Source: an uncultured Lutibacter sp.
GTDB lineage: Bacteria > Bacteroidota > Bacteroidia > Flavobacteriales > Flavobacteriaceae
NCBI RefSeq assembly: GCF_947493565.1
Contig: NZ_CANLRG010000001.1
Location: forward strand, 62,001 to 126,000
Direction of reading: 5' to 3'
DNA length: 64,000 nucleotides
This document shows, piece after piece, positions 8,820-17,684 of the stretch. Positions within the stretch are counted from its first letter, which is position 1. Every line of letters starts with the position of its first letter. The translations under genes and the position numbers were made by a program. The notes below the pieces were generated by a model, which did no database searches, was not told where the DNA came from, and saw only the letters and a program-made list of their open reading frames with translations.

Positions 8820-11282
8820 ATGGATAATAAATTCAAATTTATTGAAAACCCAAGTGAACAAATTTCAAATATTAAAGATTATTTATTTAGAATTTTATAC
8901 AATTGGAAATGGTTTGTTTTAACCATTGCTTTAGCCTTAGCCATAGCATATTATTTTAATATTTCTACAGAAAAAATTTATGGATTAAAAACTACAATTG
9001 TTGTAAAAGAAAAATCAAATCCGCTTTTTTCCTCAGGGACCAATATTGCATTCAATTGGGGAGGAGTTAGCGATAAGGTTGAATCTATTAGAAAAGCATT
9101 AATATCAAGATCTCATAATGAAAAAGTTGTGAGAAGATTGCAATTTTATGTTGATTATTTAAAAGAAGGTCGTTTCAGAAATGAAGATGTGTATGGAAAA
9201 ACTCCTTTTGTGTTAAAATTGCAACCCAATCAATTTCAACTGCTGAATACTCTCATTAAAATTCAATTTATAGATAATGAAAAATTTACCTTAACGGTTG
9301 ATTTTAATGAAGAAAACAATTACCGATTAATTAACTACACTAACGAAACAACCAAACCTTACACTTTTGAAAATGCTAAATTTTCAAAAACATATTTGGT
9401 AAATGAATATATAAACTTACCATTTTTAAAAGCTCAAATTGAACCAAAAGCTAGTAGTGTGAGTTCTTTGGCCGGACAATTTTATTATATTAAATTAAAT
9501 TCCATTAACCAAATCACTAGTTTATATCAAGGTGTAAGCGCAAAAGGTTTGGCAGGAACTTCGTTAATAGAACTTACTTTAACCGGAACCAATAAAAATA
9601 GAATAGTAGATTTTTTAAACAAAACAGTTGAAGTTTTAGCTGAAGATGAATTAGAACAAAAAACAAATTACGCCAGAAGCACCAAAGAATTTATAGATGC
9701 ACAATTTAAAAACACTTCCGATAGTTTAAAACTGATTGAAGATAAAATAGGGAAATTTAAACAAGACAATTTAATATATCAATTATCTGCTGAAGGAAGC
9801 GAAATATTTTCACAAACCACAAGTTTAGATAAAATTCAGAAAAGTTTAATAGATCGTATTGAGTATTTTAATATTCTTGAAAACTATATAAAAACTCATA
9901 CAAGTTATACCAATATACCAGCCCCAGCAATTATTAATATCGAAGATGGATCCATATCTGAAATGGTAGGTAAGTTAACAGAGTTGTCAATTAAAAAAGA
10001 TAAATTAAAAGGTGAAGTCACAGAAAATCATCCATCATTAATACAAGTTAAAAAAGATGTTGAAACTACCAGAACTGTTTTATTAGAAAATTTAACTTCT
10101 TTAAAAGAAATTACTAGAGTTACGCTTGAAAATAGTAAAAGAAGGCTAAGTAGTTATAACTACGAATTAAATAAACTTCCTAATAAAGAACAAAAATTAT
10201 TAAATTATCAAAGAAAATATAGTTTAACAGAATCAAACTATGTTTTTCTTATGCAAAAAAGATATGAAGCCGAAATTGCAATAGCAGCAAGTGTTTCAGA
10301 TATTTCTGTATTAGATACGGCTAAAGATACAGGACAAGGAGCAATTTTACCTAGAGTTTCATTTAATTATATGATTGCTTTACTGCTAGGTACCATTTTG
10401 CCATTATTTGTAATTATTGCTAAAGAAATTTTAGATACTAGAATACACACTACCGATGATATTGAACGAATTTCTCCAATTCCAATTCTTGGGGTTGTTG
10501 GTAGAAATACTGCAATTAATAATTTAGCAGTTTTTTTAAAACCTAAATCTACCGTTGCAGAATCTTTTAGAGCATTACGCTCCAATATTCAGTTTTTATT
10601 TACAAGGCATGTTAAAGGAAAATCAAAAACTATTATTACAACTTCATCTGTAAGTGGTGAAGGTAAAACTTTTTTATCAATCAATTTAGCAACAGTTTTT
10701 GCTATGGGAGGTAAAAAAACAATATTGGTTGGTTTAGATTTAAGAAAGCCTAGAATTTTTGATGATTTTGAATTGTCAAATGAAGTGGGTGTAGTTAATT
10801 ATTTGATTGGAGAAGCATCTGAAGATGAAATTATTAAAAAAACAAAAATTCCAAATTTAGATGTAATTACTTCAGGACCTGTACCTCCAAATCCTTCAGA
10901 ATTGTTAATTTCAGAGGCAACAGAAGATTTGATTAATAGCCTAAAAGATAAATATGATTATATAATTTTAGATACCCCTCCAATTGGTTTAGTTAGTGAT
11001 GCAGTAGAATTATTAAAATATGCAGATTCTACTATTTATGTAATTAGACAATTATACTCTCAAAAGGGAATGTTAAAGATGATTAATGAGAAGTACAGTA
11101 AAGAAGAAATTTCAAATATTAGTTTTGTTTTAAACGATTTTAAAATTAACTATAAATATGGTTATGGTTACGGATATGGCTATGGCTATGGCTACGGTTA
11201 TGGAAAATATGCAAAAGGATACCATCAGATTGAAAATAAATCTTTTTTTAAAAAGATATTTAATTGGAAAAAGAATAAATAG
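8820..11282 (+). CDS. Polysaccharide co-polymerase / BY-kinase (Wzc-like)
   Basis: An 820-residue inner-membrane tyrosine autokinase controlling polysaccharide polymerisation and export. It has a first transmembrane helix (~31-48), a large periplasmic Wzz and coiled-coil part, a second helix (~518-538), and a cytosolic BY-kinase domain with Walker A SSVSGEGKT (~609-617), Walker A' VGLDLRKPR (~638-646) and Walker B YIILDTPPIG (~713-722). The C-terminal tyrosine cluster is unusually regular: eight consecutive Tyr-Gly pairs at ~780-795, with further tyrosines around them, followed by a Lys-rich end. These tyrosines are the expected autophosphorylation sites. The gene pairs with the Wza-like lipoprotein upstream. 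Confidence 0.94.
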   Translation: MDNKFKFIENPSEQISNIKDYLFRILYNWKWFVLTIALALAIAYYFNISTEKIYGLKTTIVVKEKSNPLFSSGTNIAFNWGGVSDKVESIRKALISRSHNEKVVRRLQFYVDYLKEGRFRNEDVYGKTPFVLKLQPNQFQLLNTLIKIQFIDNEKFTLTVDFNEENNYRLINYTNETTKPYTFENAKFSKTYLVNEYINLPFLKAQIEPKASSVSSLAGQFYYIKLNSINQITSLYQGVSAKGLAGTSLIELTLTGTNKNRIVDFLNKTVEVLAEDELEQKTNYARSTKEFIDAQFKNTSDSLKLIEDKIGKFKQDNLIYQLSAEGSEIFSQTTSLDKIQKSLIDRIEYFNILENYIKTHTSYTNIPAPAIINIEDGSISEMVGKLTELSIKKDKLKGEVTENHPSLIQVKKDVETTRTVLLENLTSLKEITRVTLENSKRRLSSYNYELNKLPNKEQKLLNYQRKYSLTESNYVFLMQKRYEAEIAIAASVSDISVLDTAKDTGQGAILPRVSFNYMIALLLGTILPLFVIIAKEILDTRIHTTDDIERISPIPILGVVGRNTAINNLAVFLKPKSTVAESFRALRSNIQFLFTRHVKGKSKTIITTSSVSGEGKTFLSINLATVFAMGGKKTILVGLDLRKPRIFDDFELSNEVGVVNYLIGEASEDEIIKKTKIPNLDVITSGPVPPNPSELLISEATEDLINSLKDKYDYIILDTPPIGLVSDAVELLKYADSTIYVIRQLYSQKGMLKMINEKYSKEEISNISFVLNDFKINYKYGYGYGYGYGYGYGYGKYAKGYHQIENKSFFKKIFNWKKNK
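11157..11204 (+). repeat. Hexanucleotide repeat coding for (Tyr-Gly)8
   Basis: Eight copies of a TAY GGN hexamer run without interruption inside the Wzc-like gene. Codon choice varies between copies (TAT or TAC; GGT, GGA or GGC), so it is not a pure DNA tract. Copies 4-6 are identical TATGGC units. Confidence 0.9.
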
Positions 11283-11300
11283 AAAAGTTACTTAACTAAT

Positions 11301-12536
11301 CTATATAAGCTTTCCATTAATATAAACCTTTTCTATATGGTTATTGCCAAAAGAATAAGGTAAAAAATAATAACTAGGTATTTCTTTTGTAATTATAAAA
11401 TTGGCTTTTTTTCCTTTGCAAATACTTCCATGCGTTTTTTCTAGACCCATTGCGTATGCTGCATTAATGGTAGCTGCATTTATGGCTTCTTCTGGAGTCA
11501 TTTTCATTTTAATACAGGCTGTGGAAACAACAAAATTCATATTTCCTGAAGGGGTAGAGCCAGGATTGTAATCTGTCGCTAAAGCTAATGGTAATCCAGC
11601 ATCTATCATTTTTCTTGCAGGAGTGTATGGGATGCTTAAAAAGTAAGAACAAGATGGCAATGCTATTGGCATAGTGTTTGAGTTTTTTAGGGCTTCAATA
11701 TCTTCAATTCTCATTTCCTCTAAATGATCTACAGAAAGAGCATTGAATTTTATCCCTGCTTGCACTCCGCCTATTGCTGTAAATTGATTTACATGAATTT
11801 TAGGTTTTAATCCATAGTTAGCTGCTGCTTGTAATAGTTTTTCAGTATCTTCAACACTAAAATAACCTGTTTCACAAAAAATATCAATAAATTCTGCCAA
11901 ATGTTCTTGGGCTACAATTGGTAGAATTTCATGAATTACTTCATTTAAATACCCAACTTTATTGTTTTTATATTCTAAAGGTAGTGCGTGAGCGCCTAAA
12001 AAAGTCGCTTTAATGGTGATAGGGTAGACTTCATTTAATTTTTTTATAACTCTAAGCATTTTTAATTCTGCTTCCTTTGTTAAGCCGTACCCCGATTTAA
12101 TTTCAACTGCCCCAGTACCTAACTTCATAACTTCCTCAACTCTTTTTGCAGATTGTTTGTAGAGCTCTTCTTCTGAAGTATTTTGTAATTTTTTAGCTGA
12201 ATTTAAAATCCCTCCACCATTTTTCGCAATCTCTTCATAAGTCAGTCCATTTATTCTGTCAACAAACTCTTGCTCTCTATTTCCAGCATAAACTATATGA
12301 GTATGGCTGTCGCACCAAGTAGGAAGTACAATTTTCCCAGTGGCATCAATCAGTTGATCAGAAGTTATTTCTGATAAATCTTTCATTTGACCAAAATCTA
12401 TAATGCAATCATCGTTAATTAATAAAAAAGCATTTTTAATAGTTGGTAAAACCTTCATGTCTTTTCCAGCTACCATTTTTTTTGGTGTATTTTCAACTTG
12501 AAGTAGCTCTTTAATATTAATAATTAATGTGGTCAT
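11301..12536 (-). CDS. hutI: Imidazolonepropionase
   Basis: HutI hydrolyses imidazolone-5-propionate to N-formimino-L-glutamate, the third step of histidine degradation. The 411-residue amidohydrolase has the metal-binding motif CDSHTHIVYAGNR (75-87, His78 and His80), the FLGAHALP strand, HVNQFTAIGG, the DHLEEM segment and ATDYNPGSTPSGNM with the metal-binding Asp. Length matches HutI. No hutH, hutU or hutG lies in the window. It has its own promoter and is convergent with the Wzc-like gene. The divergent partner is pta, with a CRP/FNR-like palindrome midway between the two promoters. Confidence 0.95.
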   Translation of the reverse strand: MTTLIINIKELLQVENTPKKMVAGKDMKVLPTIKNAFLLINDDCIIDFGQMKDLSEITSDQLIDATGKIVLPTWCDSHTHIVYAGNREQEFVDRINGLTYEEIAKNGGGILNSAKKLQNTSEEELYKQSAKRVEEVMKLGTGAVEIKSGYGLTKEAELKMLRVIKKLNEVYPITIKATFLGAHALPLEYKNNKVGYLNEVIHEILPIVAQEHLAEFIDIFCETGYFSVEDTEKLLQAAANYGLKPKIHVNQFTAIGGVQAGIKFNALSVDHLEEMRIEDIEALKNSNTMPIALPSCSYFLSIPYTPARKMIDAGLPLALATDYNPGSTPSGNMNFVVSTACIKMKMTPEEAINAATINAAYAMGLEKTHGSICKGKKANFIITKEIPSYYFLPYSFGNNHIEKVYINGKLI

Positions 12537-12557
12537 TTTTCTTTAAATTTATGAATT

Positions 12558-12565
12558 CAAAGATA
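12558..12565 (-). promoter_or_regulatory. Promoter -7 element for hutI
   Basis: TATCTTTG on the minus strand, 21 bases upstream of the hutI ATG; matches TAnnTTTG exactly. Confidence 0.6.
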
Positions 12566-12609
12566 GAAATATTTTAAAGAGAATTAAGATGATTTTTTAG
12601 AATGATATA

Positions 12610-12625
12610 TGTGACAAATGTCACT
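12610..12625. promoter_or_regulatory. CRP/FNR-like palindromic operator between hutI and pta
   Basis: The site reads TGTGACAAATGTCACT. It contains the perfect 14-bp inverted repeat GTGACA-AA-TGTCAC and fits the TGTGA-N6-TCACA pattern of CRP/FNR-family regulators. Its centre is 54 bp from the centre of the pta -7 element and 56 bp from that of hutI. That places it near -61 for both divergent promoters, a classic class I activator position. A close relative lies upstream of ppdK. The regulator is not in this window. Confidence 0.6.
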
Positions 12626-12667
12626 AAAATTATACGCAATTTCTAAGGTATAAACAACGAATTAAAG

Positions 12668-12675
12668 TATCTTTG
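12668..12675 (+). promoter_or_regulatory. Promoter -7 element for pta-ackA
   Basis: TATCTTTG matches TAnnTTTG and ends 16 bases before the pta ATG at 12692. Confidence 0.6.
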
Positions 12676-12691
12676 CAAAAAATTTAAAAAA

Positions 12692-14785
12692 ATGAATAAA
12701 GCCATTTATATAGCAACGAGTGAAGCTAATAGCGGTAAATCAATTGTAACTTTAGGACTAATGAGAATGCTGTTAGGAAAAACACCTAAAGTTGGGTATT
12801 TTAGACCCATAATAGATGATGTAAAAAAAGGAAAAAAAGACAATCACATCAACACTATTATTACACACTTTGACTTAGATATTAAACCCAATGATGCCTA
12901 TGCTTTTACGAGGACCGAGTTTATAAATAAGCGGAATAAAGGAAAAGATGGTGAAATTTTTGATACTATTATTGAAAAGTATAAGGCTTTAGAAGAAAAA
13001 AACGATTTTATGTTGGTTGAAGGTACCGATTTCTCTGGAGAAGGTACTGCTATTGAGTTAGATGCTAATATTTTAATTGCAAAAAATCTTGGAATACCTG
13101 CAATTATTGTTTCTAGCGGAATTGGTAAAACATTAGAGGAGTTTATTGGAGGATTGCACTTGGCATATGATTCTTTTGAAGATAAAGAAGTTGAGGTAGT
13201 TGCTGTTATTGCAAATAAAGTGCAAGAAAAGAACTTAGAAATTGTTAAAAGTGGTGTTAAAAAGAATTTACCTAAAGATATTTTGGTAAATGCTATTCCA
13301 CTTATTCCATCGTTAAATAATCCTACCATTAAAGAAATTGCAAAAGCAGTAGATGCTAAAGTTTTATTTGGTGAAGATCATATAAATAACCAAACCACTA
13401 GCTTTAAAGTAGGAGCAATGCAATTGCGTAATTACTTAACTCATTTAGAAGAAAATTGTTTAATTATAACTCCTGGAGATAGAGCAGATATAATTTTAGG
13501 TGCTTTACAAGCAAACATTTCTTCTAATTATCCATCAATGTCTGGTATAGTTCTTACAGGAGGTATCATTCCAGAAGAACCAATAGTTAAATTAATTGAA
13601 GGTTTGCCTCAAAAGCTTCCAATTCTATCTGTACAAGAAGGAACATTTGACGTTGCAAATAAAATTGGAGCAGTTCGCTCACATATGTACGCAGATAATA
13701 AAGAAAAAATTAATTTATCCTTAAATACGTTTGATAAGTATATTGAAATAGAAAAATTAAATGAAAAGTTAATAACATTTAAAGGAAACGGCATTACGCC
13801 TAGAATGTTCCAATACAACTTATTAAAAAGAGCTCGCAATATACGTAAGCATATAGTTTTACCTGAAGGGAATGATGATAGAATTATTACAGCCGCTGTT
13901 CGTTTAATTGAACAAGATATTGTTGATTTAACTATTTTAGGAAACAAAGATAAAATTGAAAATAAAATTCTTCGATTAGGTTTAAAATTAGATTTAAGCA
14001 AACTAAATATTATCAATCCAATTGAATCTGATTATTATGAAGATTTTACAAATACCTTATTTGATTTAAGAAAAAATAAAGGGTTAACCATTGATGTTGC
14101 AGCAGATTTAATGGGAGATGTTTCTTATTTTGGAACTATGATGGTTTATAAAGGTTTAGCGGATGGAATGGTTTCAGGAGCAGCTCATACTACACAGCAC
14201 ACTATTAGACCAGCTTTACAGTTTATTAAAACTAAGCCAGGAGTTTCTGTAGTCTCTTCAATATTTTTTATGTGTTTAGATGATAGAGTTTCAGTATTTG
14301 GTGACTGTGCTATCAATCCTAATCCAACTGCAGAACAGTTAGCAGAAATAGCAATATCATCAGCAGATTCAAGTAAAAACTTTGGAATTGACCCTAAAAT
14401 TGCCATGCTCTCTTACTCATCTGGAGCATCAGGAAAGGGTGAAGATGTGGACATAGTAAGAAAAGCAACGGAAATAGTGAAACAAACTAGACCAGATTTA
14501 AAAGTAGAAGGACCTATTCAATACGACGCAGCTGTAGATGCTTCTGTAGGTAAAAGTAAATTACCAGAATCGGAAGTTGCAGGTCAAGCAAATGTTTTAA
14601 TTTTCCCAGACCTTAATACAGGGAACAATACCTACAAGGCTGTTCAAAGAGAAACAGGAGCATTAGCAATTGGACCAATGTTACAAGGTTTAAATAAGCC
14701 TGTAAACGATTTAAGTAGAGGTTGTACCATAGATGATATTTTTAATACGGTTATTTTAACAGCAATACAAGCACAAGGAATATAA
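12692..14785 (+). CDS. pta: Phosphate acetyltransferase (long form)
   Basis: Pta interconverts acetyl-CoA and acetyl phosphate. The 697-residue protein has the three-part long form: an N-terminal P-loop BioD-like domain (ATSEANSGKSIVTLGLMR, ~8-25), a central DRTGG-like domain (~215-325, with LIITPGDRADIILGAL), and a C-terminal PTA_PTB catalytic domain (~370-697) with VLPEGNDDRIITAAV, GAAHTTQHTIRPALQ and KLPESEVAGQANVLIFPDL. Length is close to the ~700 residues of E. coli Pta. The ackA start codon directly abuts its stop, so the two are translationally coupled. Regulation by a CRP/FNR-like protein is suggested by the upstream palindrome. Confidence 0.96.
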   Translation: MNKAIYIATSEANSGKSIVTLGLMRMLLGKTPKVGYFRPIIDDVKKGKKDNHINTIITHFDLDIKPNDAYAFTRTEFINKRNKGKDGEIFDTIIEKYKALEEKNDFMLVEGTDFSGEGTAIELDANILIAKNLGIPAIIVSSGIGKTLEEFIGGLHLAYDSFEDKEVEVVAVIANKVQEKNLEIVKSGVKKNLPKDILVNAIPLIPSLNNPTIKEIAKAVDAKVLFGEDHINNQTTSFKVGAMQLRNYLTHLEENCLIITPGDRADIILGALQANISSNYPSMSGIVLTGGIIPEEPIVKLIEGLPQKLPILSVQEGTFDVANKIGAVRSHMYADNKEKINLSLNTFDKYIEIEKLNEKLITFKGNGITPRMFQYNLLKRARNIRKHIVLPEGNDDRIITAAVRLIEQDIVDLTILGNKDKIENKILRLGLKLDLSKLNIINPIESDYYEDFTNTLFDLRKNKGLTIDVAADLMGDVSYFGTMMVYKGLADGMVSGAAHTTQHTIRPALQFIKTKPGVSVVSSIFFMCLDDRVSVFGDCAINPNPTAEQLAEIAISSADSSKNFGIDPKIAMLSYSSGASGKGEDVDIVRKATEIVKQTRPDLKVEGPIQYDAAVDASVGKSKLPESEVAGQANVLIFPDLNTGNNTYKAVQRETGALAIGPMLQGLNKPVNDLSRGCTIDDIFNTVILTAIQAQGI

Positions 14786-15970
14786 ATGAAAATTTTAGTA
14801 ATTAATAGTGGCAGTTCTTCAATTAAATATCAATTATTTAATATGCCTCAAGAAGAAGTTATTTGTTCAGGTTTAGTAGAAAGAATTGGTTTAAATGACG
14901 CCGAAATTCATTATAAATCAAATAAAAATAAGATTGATGAAGTTGTAAATATTCCAACCCATAAAGTTGGTTTAGAAAAGGTTGTAAGTTTGTTGTTAGA
15001 TGAAAAAGTAGGAGTTATTAAATCTACTTCAGAAATTGAGGCAGTAGGTCATAGAGTGGTTCATGGAGGTAGTACATTTTCTAATACTACAGTAGTTAAC
15101 CAAAAGGTAAAAGATAAAATAAAAGCATTATTTTCATTAGCACCACAGCATAATCCGCCAAACTATGAAGGAATTTTAGTTGCAGAAACTATTTTTCCAA
15201 ATGCAAAACAAATTGCAGTTTTTGATACTGCTTTTCACCAAAGTATTCCAATTGAAGCTTATAAATACGCTATACCAAATAAATTTTTAAACGAAAAAAA
15301 TATTCGTGTATATGGTTTCCACGGAACAAGTCATAAATATGTATCTGAAAAAGCAATAGCACATTTAAAACTTAAAAAATCTAATATTATTACCATCCAT
15401 TTAGGAAATGGATGTAGTATGACCGCAGTTAAAAATGGAAAAAGCATAGATCATTCTCTAGGCTTTGGACCTGTTACGGGGCTTATTATGGGGAGTAGAA
15501 GTGGAGACATAGACCAAGCTATAATTTTTCATTTAGTAAATAATTTAGGGTATCAATTAGAAGAAGTAAAATCTATGCTACAAAACGAAAGTGGAATGTA
15601 TGGGTTAACTGGATATAGTGATTTACGTGATATAGAATCTGAAGCTGAGAAAGGAAATAAAGAGTGTCAATTAGCTTTAGATATGAATGCTTATAGAATT
15701 AAAAAGTATATTGGTTCTTATGCAGCAATTATGAATGGATTGGATGCTATAGTTTTTACAGCTGGTATAGGTGAAAATTCTGACGTAATTAGAAAATTAG
15801 TTTGTACAAATATGACTTATTTAGGAATTGAATTAGATGAAGAGAAGAATAAAGTTAGAGCTAAAAAACTAACCGAAATTCATAAAGAAAATTCAAAAGT
15901 TAAAATATTAATTGTTCCTACGAATGAAGAAGTTGAAATAGCAAAACAGTCTTTTCAATTAATTAGTTAA
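14786..15970 (+). CDS. ackA: Acetate kinase
   Basis: AckA converts acetyl phosphate and ADP to acetate and ATP, and the reverse. The 394 residues carry the two kinase signatures: VINSGSSSIKYQLF (4-17) and VYGFHGTSHKYVS (~172-184). Other conserved blocks are GHRVVHGG, AVFDTAFHQSIP with the catalytic Asp, IHLGNGCSM, and TAGIGENS. Length is normal. With pta it makes ATP during overflow or fermentative metabolism, or activates acetate. The ATG follows the pta stop with no gap. A terminator follows about 20 bases after the stop. Confidence 0.97.
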   Translation: MKILVINSGSSSIKYQLFNMPQEEVICSGLVERIGLNDAEIHYKSNKNKIDEVVNIPTHKVGLEKVVSLLLDEKVGVIKSTSEIEAVGHRVVHGGSTFSNTTVVNQKVKDKIKALFSLAPQHNPPNYEGILVAETIFPNAKQIAVFDTAFHQSIPIEAYKYAIPNKFLNEKNIRVYGFHGTSHKYVSEKAIAHLKLKKSNIITIHLGNGCSMTAVKNGKSIDHSLGFGPVTGLIMGSRSGDIDQAIIFHLVNNLGYQLEEVKSMLQNESGMYGLTGYSDLRDIESEAEKGNKECQLALDMNAYRIKKYIGSYAAIMNGLDAIVFTAGIGENSDVIRKLVCTNMTYLGIELDEEKNKVRAKKLTEIHKENSKVKILIVPTNEEVEIAKQSFQLIS

Positions 15971-15989
15971 TAAAATAGATTATTTAAAC

Positions 15990-16020
15990 AAAAAGCATTG
16001 AAGGTTTCAATGCTTTTTTT
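15990..16020 (+). terminator. Terminator after ackA
   Basis: Stem AAAAGCATTGAA / TTCAATGCTTTT with a three-base loop and a T-run. It lies between convergent ackA and fumC and is symmetrical enough to serve both. Confidence 0.85.
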
Positions 16021-16041
16021 GTTTTAAAAATGAGCCAACAA

Positions 16042-17439
16042 TTATTTTAAAGAGCCAATCATATCTTCAGGTTTAACCCAAGAATCATATTCTTCAGGAG
16101 TTACATATCCTAAACGAATAGCTTCTTCTTTTAAAGTAGTACCATTTTCGTGTGCTTTTGTTGCAATTTCAGCAGCTTTATAATACCCAATTTTAGGATT
16201 TAAAGCTGTAACTAGCATTAATGAATTATTTAAAAGTTCTTTAATTCTCTCATTATTTACTTTAATGCCTACAGCACAATTATCATTAAAGCTAACACAG
16301 GCATCACCCAATAAGCGAGCTGATTGTAAAAAATTAGCAGCCATCATTGGTTTAAAAACGTTCAATTCGTAATGTCCTTGAGTTCCACCAACAGTAATTG
16401 CTACATCATTACCCATAACTTGTGCACACACCATTGTTAAAGATTCAGCTTGAGTAGGATTAACTTTACCTGGCATAATGGAACTTCCAGGTTCATTTGC
16501 AGGTATCAATAATTCACCAATTCCTGAACGGGGTCCTGAAGCCATCATTCTAATATCATTGGCAATTTTATTCAATGAAACTGCTAACTGTTTTAATGCT
16601 CCATGGCTTTCCACAATGGCATCATGTGAAGCCAAAGCTTCAAATTTATTTTCGGCAGTTATAAAAGGCAACCCTGTAAACTCAGCAATTTTTTTGGCGA
16701 CTAAAACATCGTACCCTTTAGGTGTATTTAAACCAGTACCAACAGCCGTTCCTCCTAGAGCTAATTCGGCTAAATGTGGCAATGTGTTTTGTAATGCTTT
16801 TAATCCGTGGTTTAATTGTGAAACATAACCAGAAAATTCTTGCCCTAAAGTTAAAGGAGTGGCATCCATTAAATGTGTGCGACCAATTTTAATAATAGTT
16901 TTAAATTCTTCAGATTTTACTTGAAGCGTATCTCTTAATTTTTTTATGCTAGGAATTGTAACTTCTACTATCATTTTATAACAAGCAATATGCATTCCTG
17001 TAGGGAATGTGTCGTTACTTGATTGTGATTTATTCACGTCGTCATTTGGTTGAATATTTTTTATTCCTTTACCTATAACTTTTCCAGAAATTTCGTGTGC
17101 TCTGTTAGCAATTACTTCGTTACAATTCATATTGCTTTGTGTTCCTGAACCAGTTTGCCAAATTACGAGTGGAAATTGATCATCAAGTTTTCCATCTAAT
17201 ATTTCATCACAAACGGTAGAAATTACATCTCTTTTTTCTTTTGATAAAACACCTAATTCACAATTTGCATGTGCAGCAGCTTTTTTAAGGTAGGCAAAGC
17301 CATAGATTATTTCTATTGGCATAGAGCTTGAAGAACCTATTTTAAAATTATTTCTAGAACGTTCTGTTTGAGCTCCCCAGTATTTATTTGCAGGAACTTT
17401 AATTTCTCCCATCGTGTCTTTTTCAATTCTGTACTTCAT
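16042..17439 (-). CDS. fumC: Class II fumarate hydratase
   Basis: The iron-independent fumarase interconverts fumarate and malate in the TCA cycle. The 465 residues include the N-terminal [19 protein letters not shown], the [17 protein letters not shown] block, [36 protein letters not shown], and the superfamily signature [13 protein letters not shown] (~316-328). These separate it from aspartase or argininosuccinate lyase. Length matches FumC. A class I fumarase lies divergently 245 bases away, so this organism has both types side by side. No exact TAnnTTTG element precedes the start. Confidence 0.96.
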   Translation of the reverse strand: MKYRIEKDTMGEIKVPANKYWGAQTERSRNNFKIGSSSSMPIEIIYGFAYLKKAAAHANCELGVLSKEKRDVISTVCDEILDGKLDDQFPLVIWQTGSGTQSNMNCNEVIANRAHEISGKVIGKGIKNIQPNDDVNKSQSSNDTFPTGMHIACYKMIVEVTIPSIKKLRDTLQVKSEEFKTIIKIGRTHLMDATPLTLGQEFSGYVSQLNHGLKALQNTLPHLAELALGGTAVGTGLNTPKGYDVLVAKKIAEFTGLPFITAENKFEALASHDAIVESHGALKQLAVSLNKIANDIRMMASGPRSGIGELLIPANEPGSSIMPGKVNPTQAESLTMVCAQVMGNDVAITVGGTQGHYELNVFKPMMAANFLQSARLLGDACVSFNDNCAVGIKVNNERIKELLNNSLMLVTALNPKIGYYKAAEIATKAHENGTTLKEEAIRLGYVTPEEYDSWVKPEDMIGSLK

Positions 17440-17639
17440 GTTATATTTTTAGTTTAAATATAAGTATTAAATTAATAAATTGTATGTTTTGCTATTATGT
17501 GCAACCAAAAAACATTAAATGAACTTCCTATAGAGCATTTACTTAAAATTACTTTTTAAAATCGTCACATTTTTTAATTTTTTTTCATTTACAAAGAGGA
17601 TTAATCGCCTTTTATATCAACTATTTTCTTCTTCCATCG

Positions 17640-17647
17640 TATATTTG
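17640..17647 (+). promoter_or_regulatory. Promoter -7 element for class I fumarase
   Basis: TATATTTG fits TAnnTTTG and ends 37 bases before the ATG at 17685. It predicts a leader of about 30 bases. Confidence 0.5.
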
Positions 17648-17684
17648 TAAGAGTTAAAATGAATTTCAAAAAACATATAATAAG

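Noticed and set aside
11157-11204. CRISPR-like or satellite repeat
   Set aside because: The repeat is in frame with the kinase and codes for Tyr-Gly; it has no spacers.
12898-13329. A 143-residue minus-strand frame inside pta
   Set aside because: Shadow of pta; no promoter or motif supports it.
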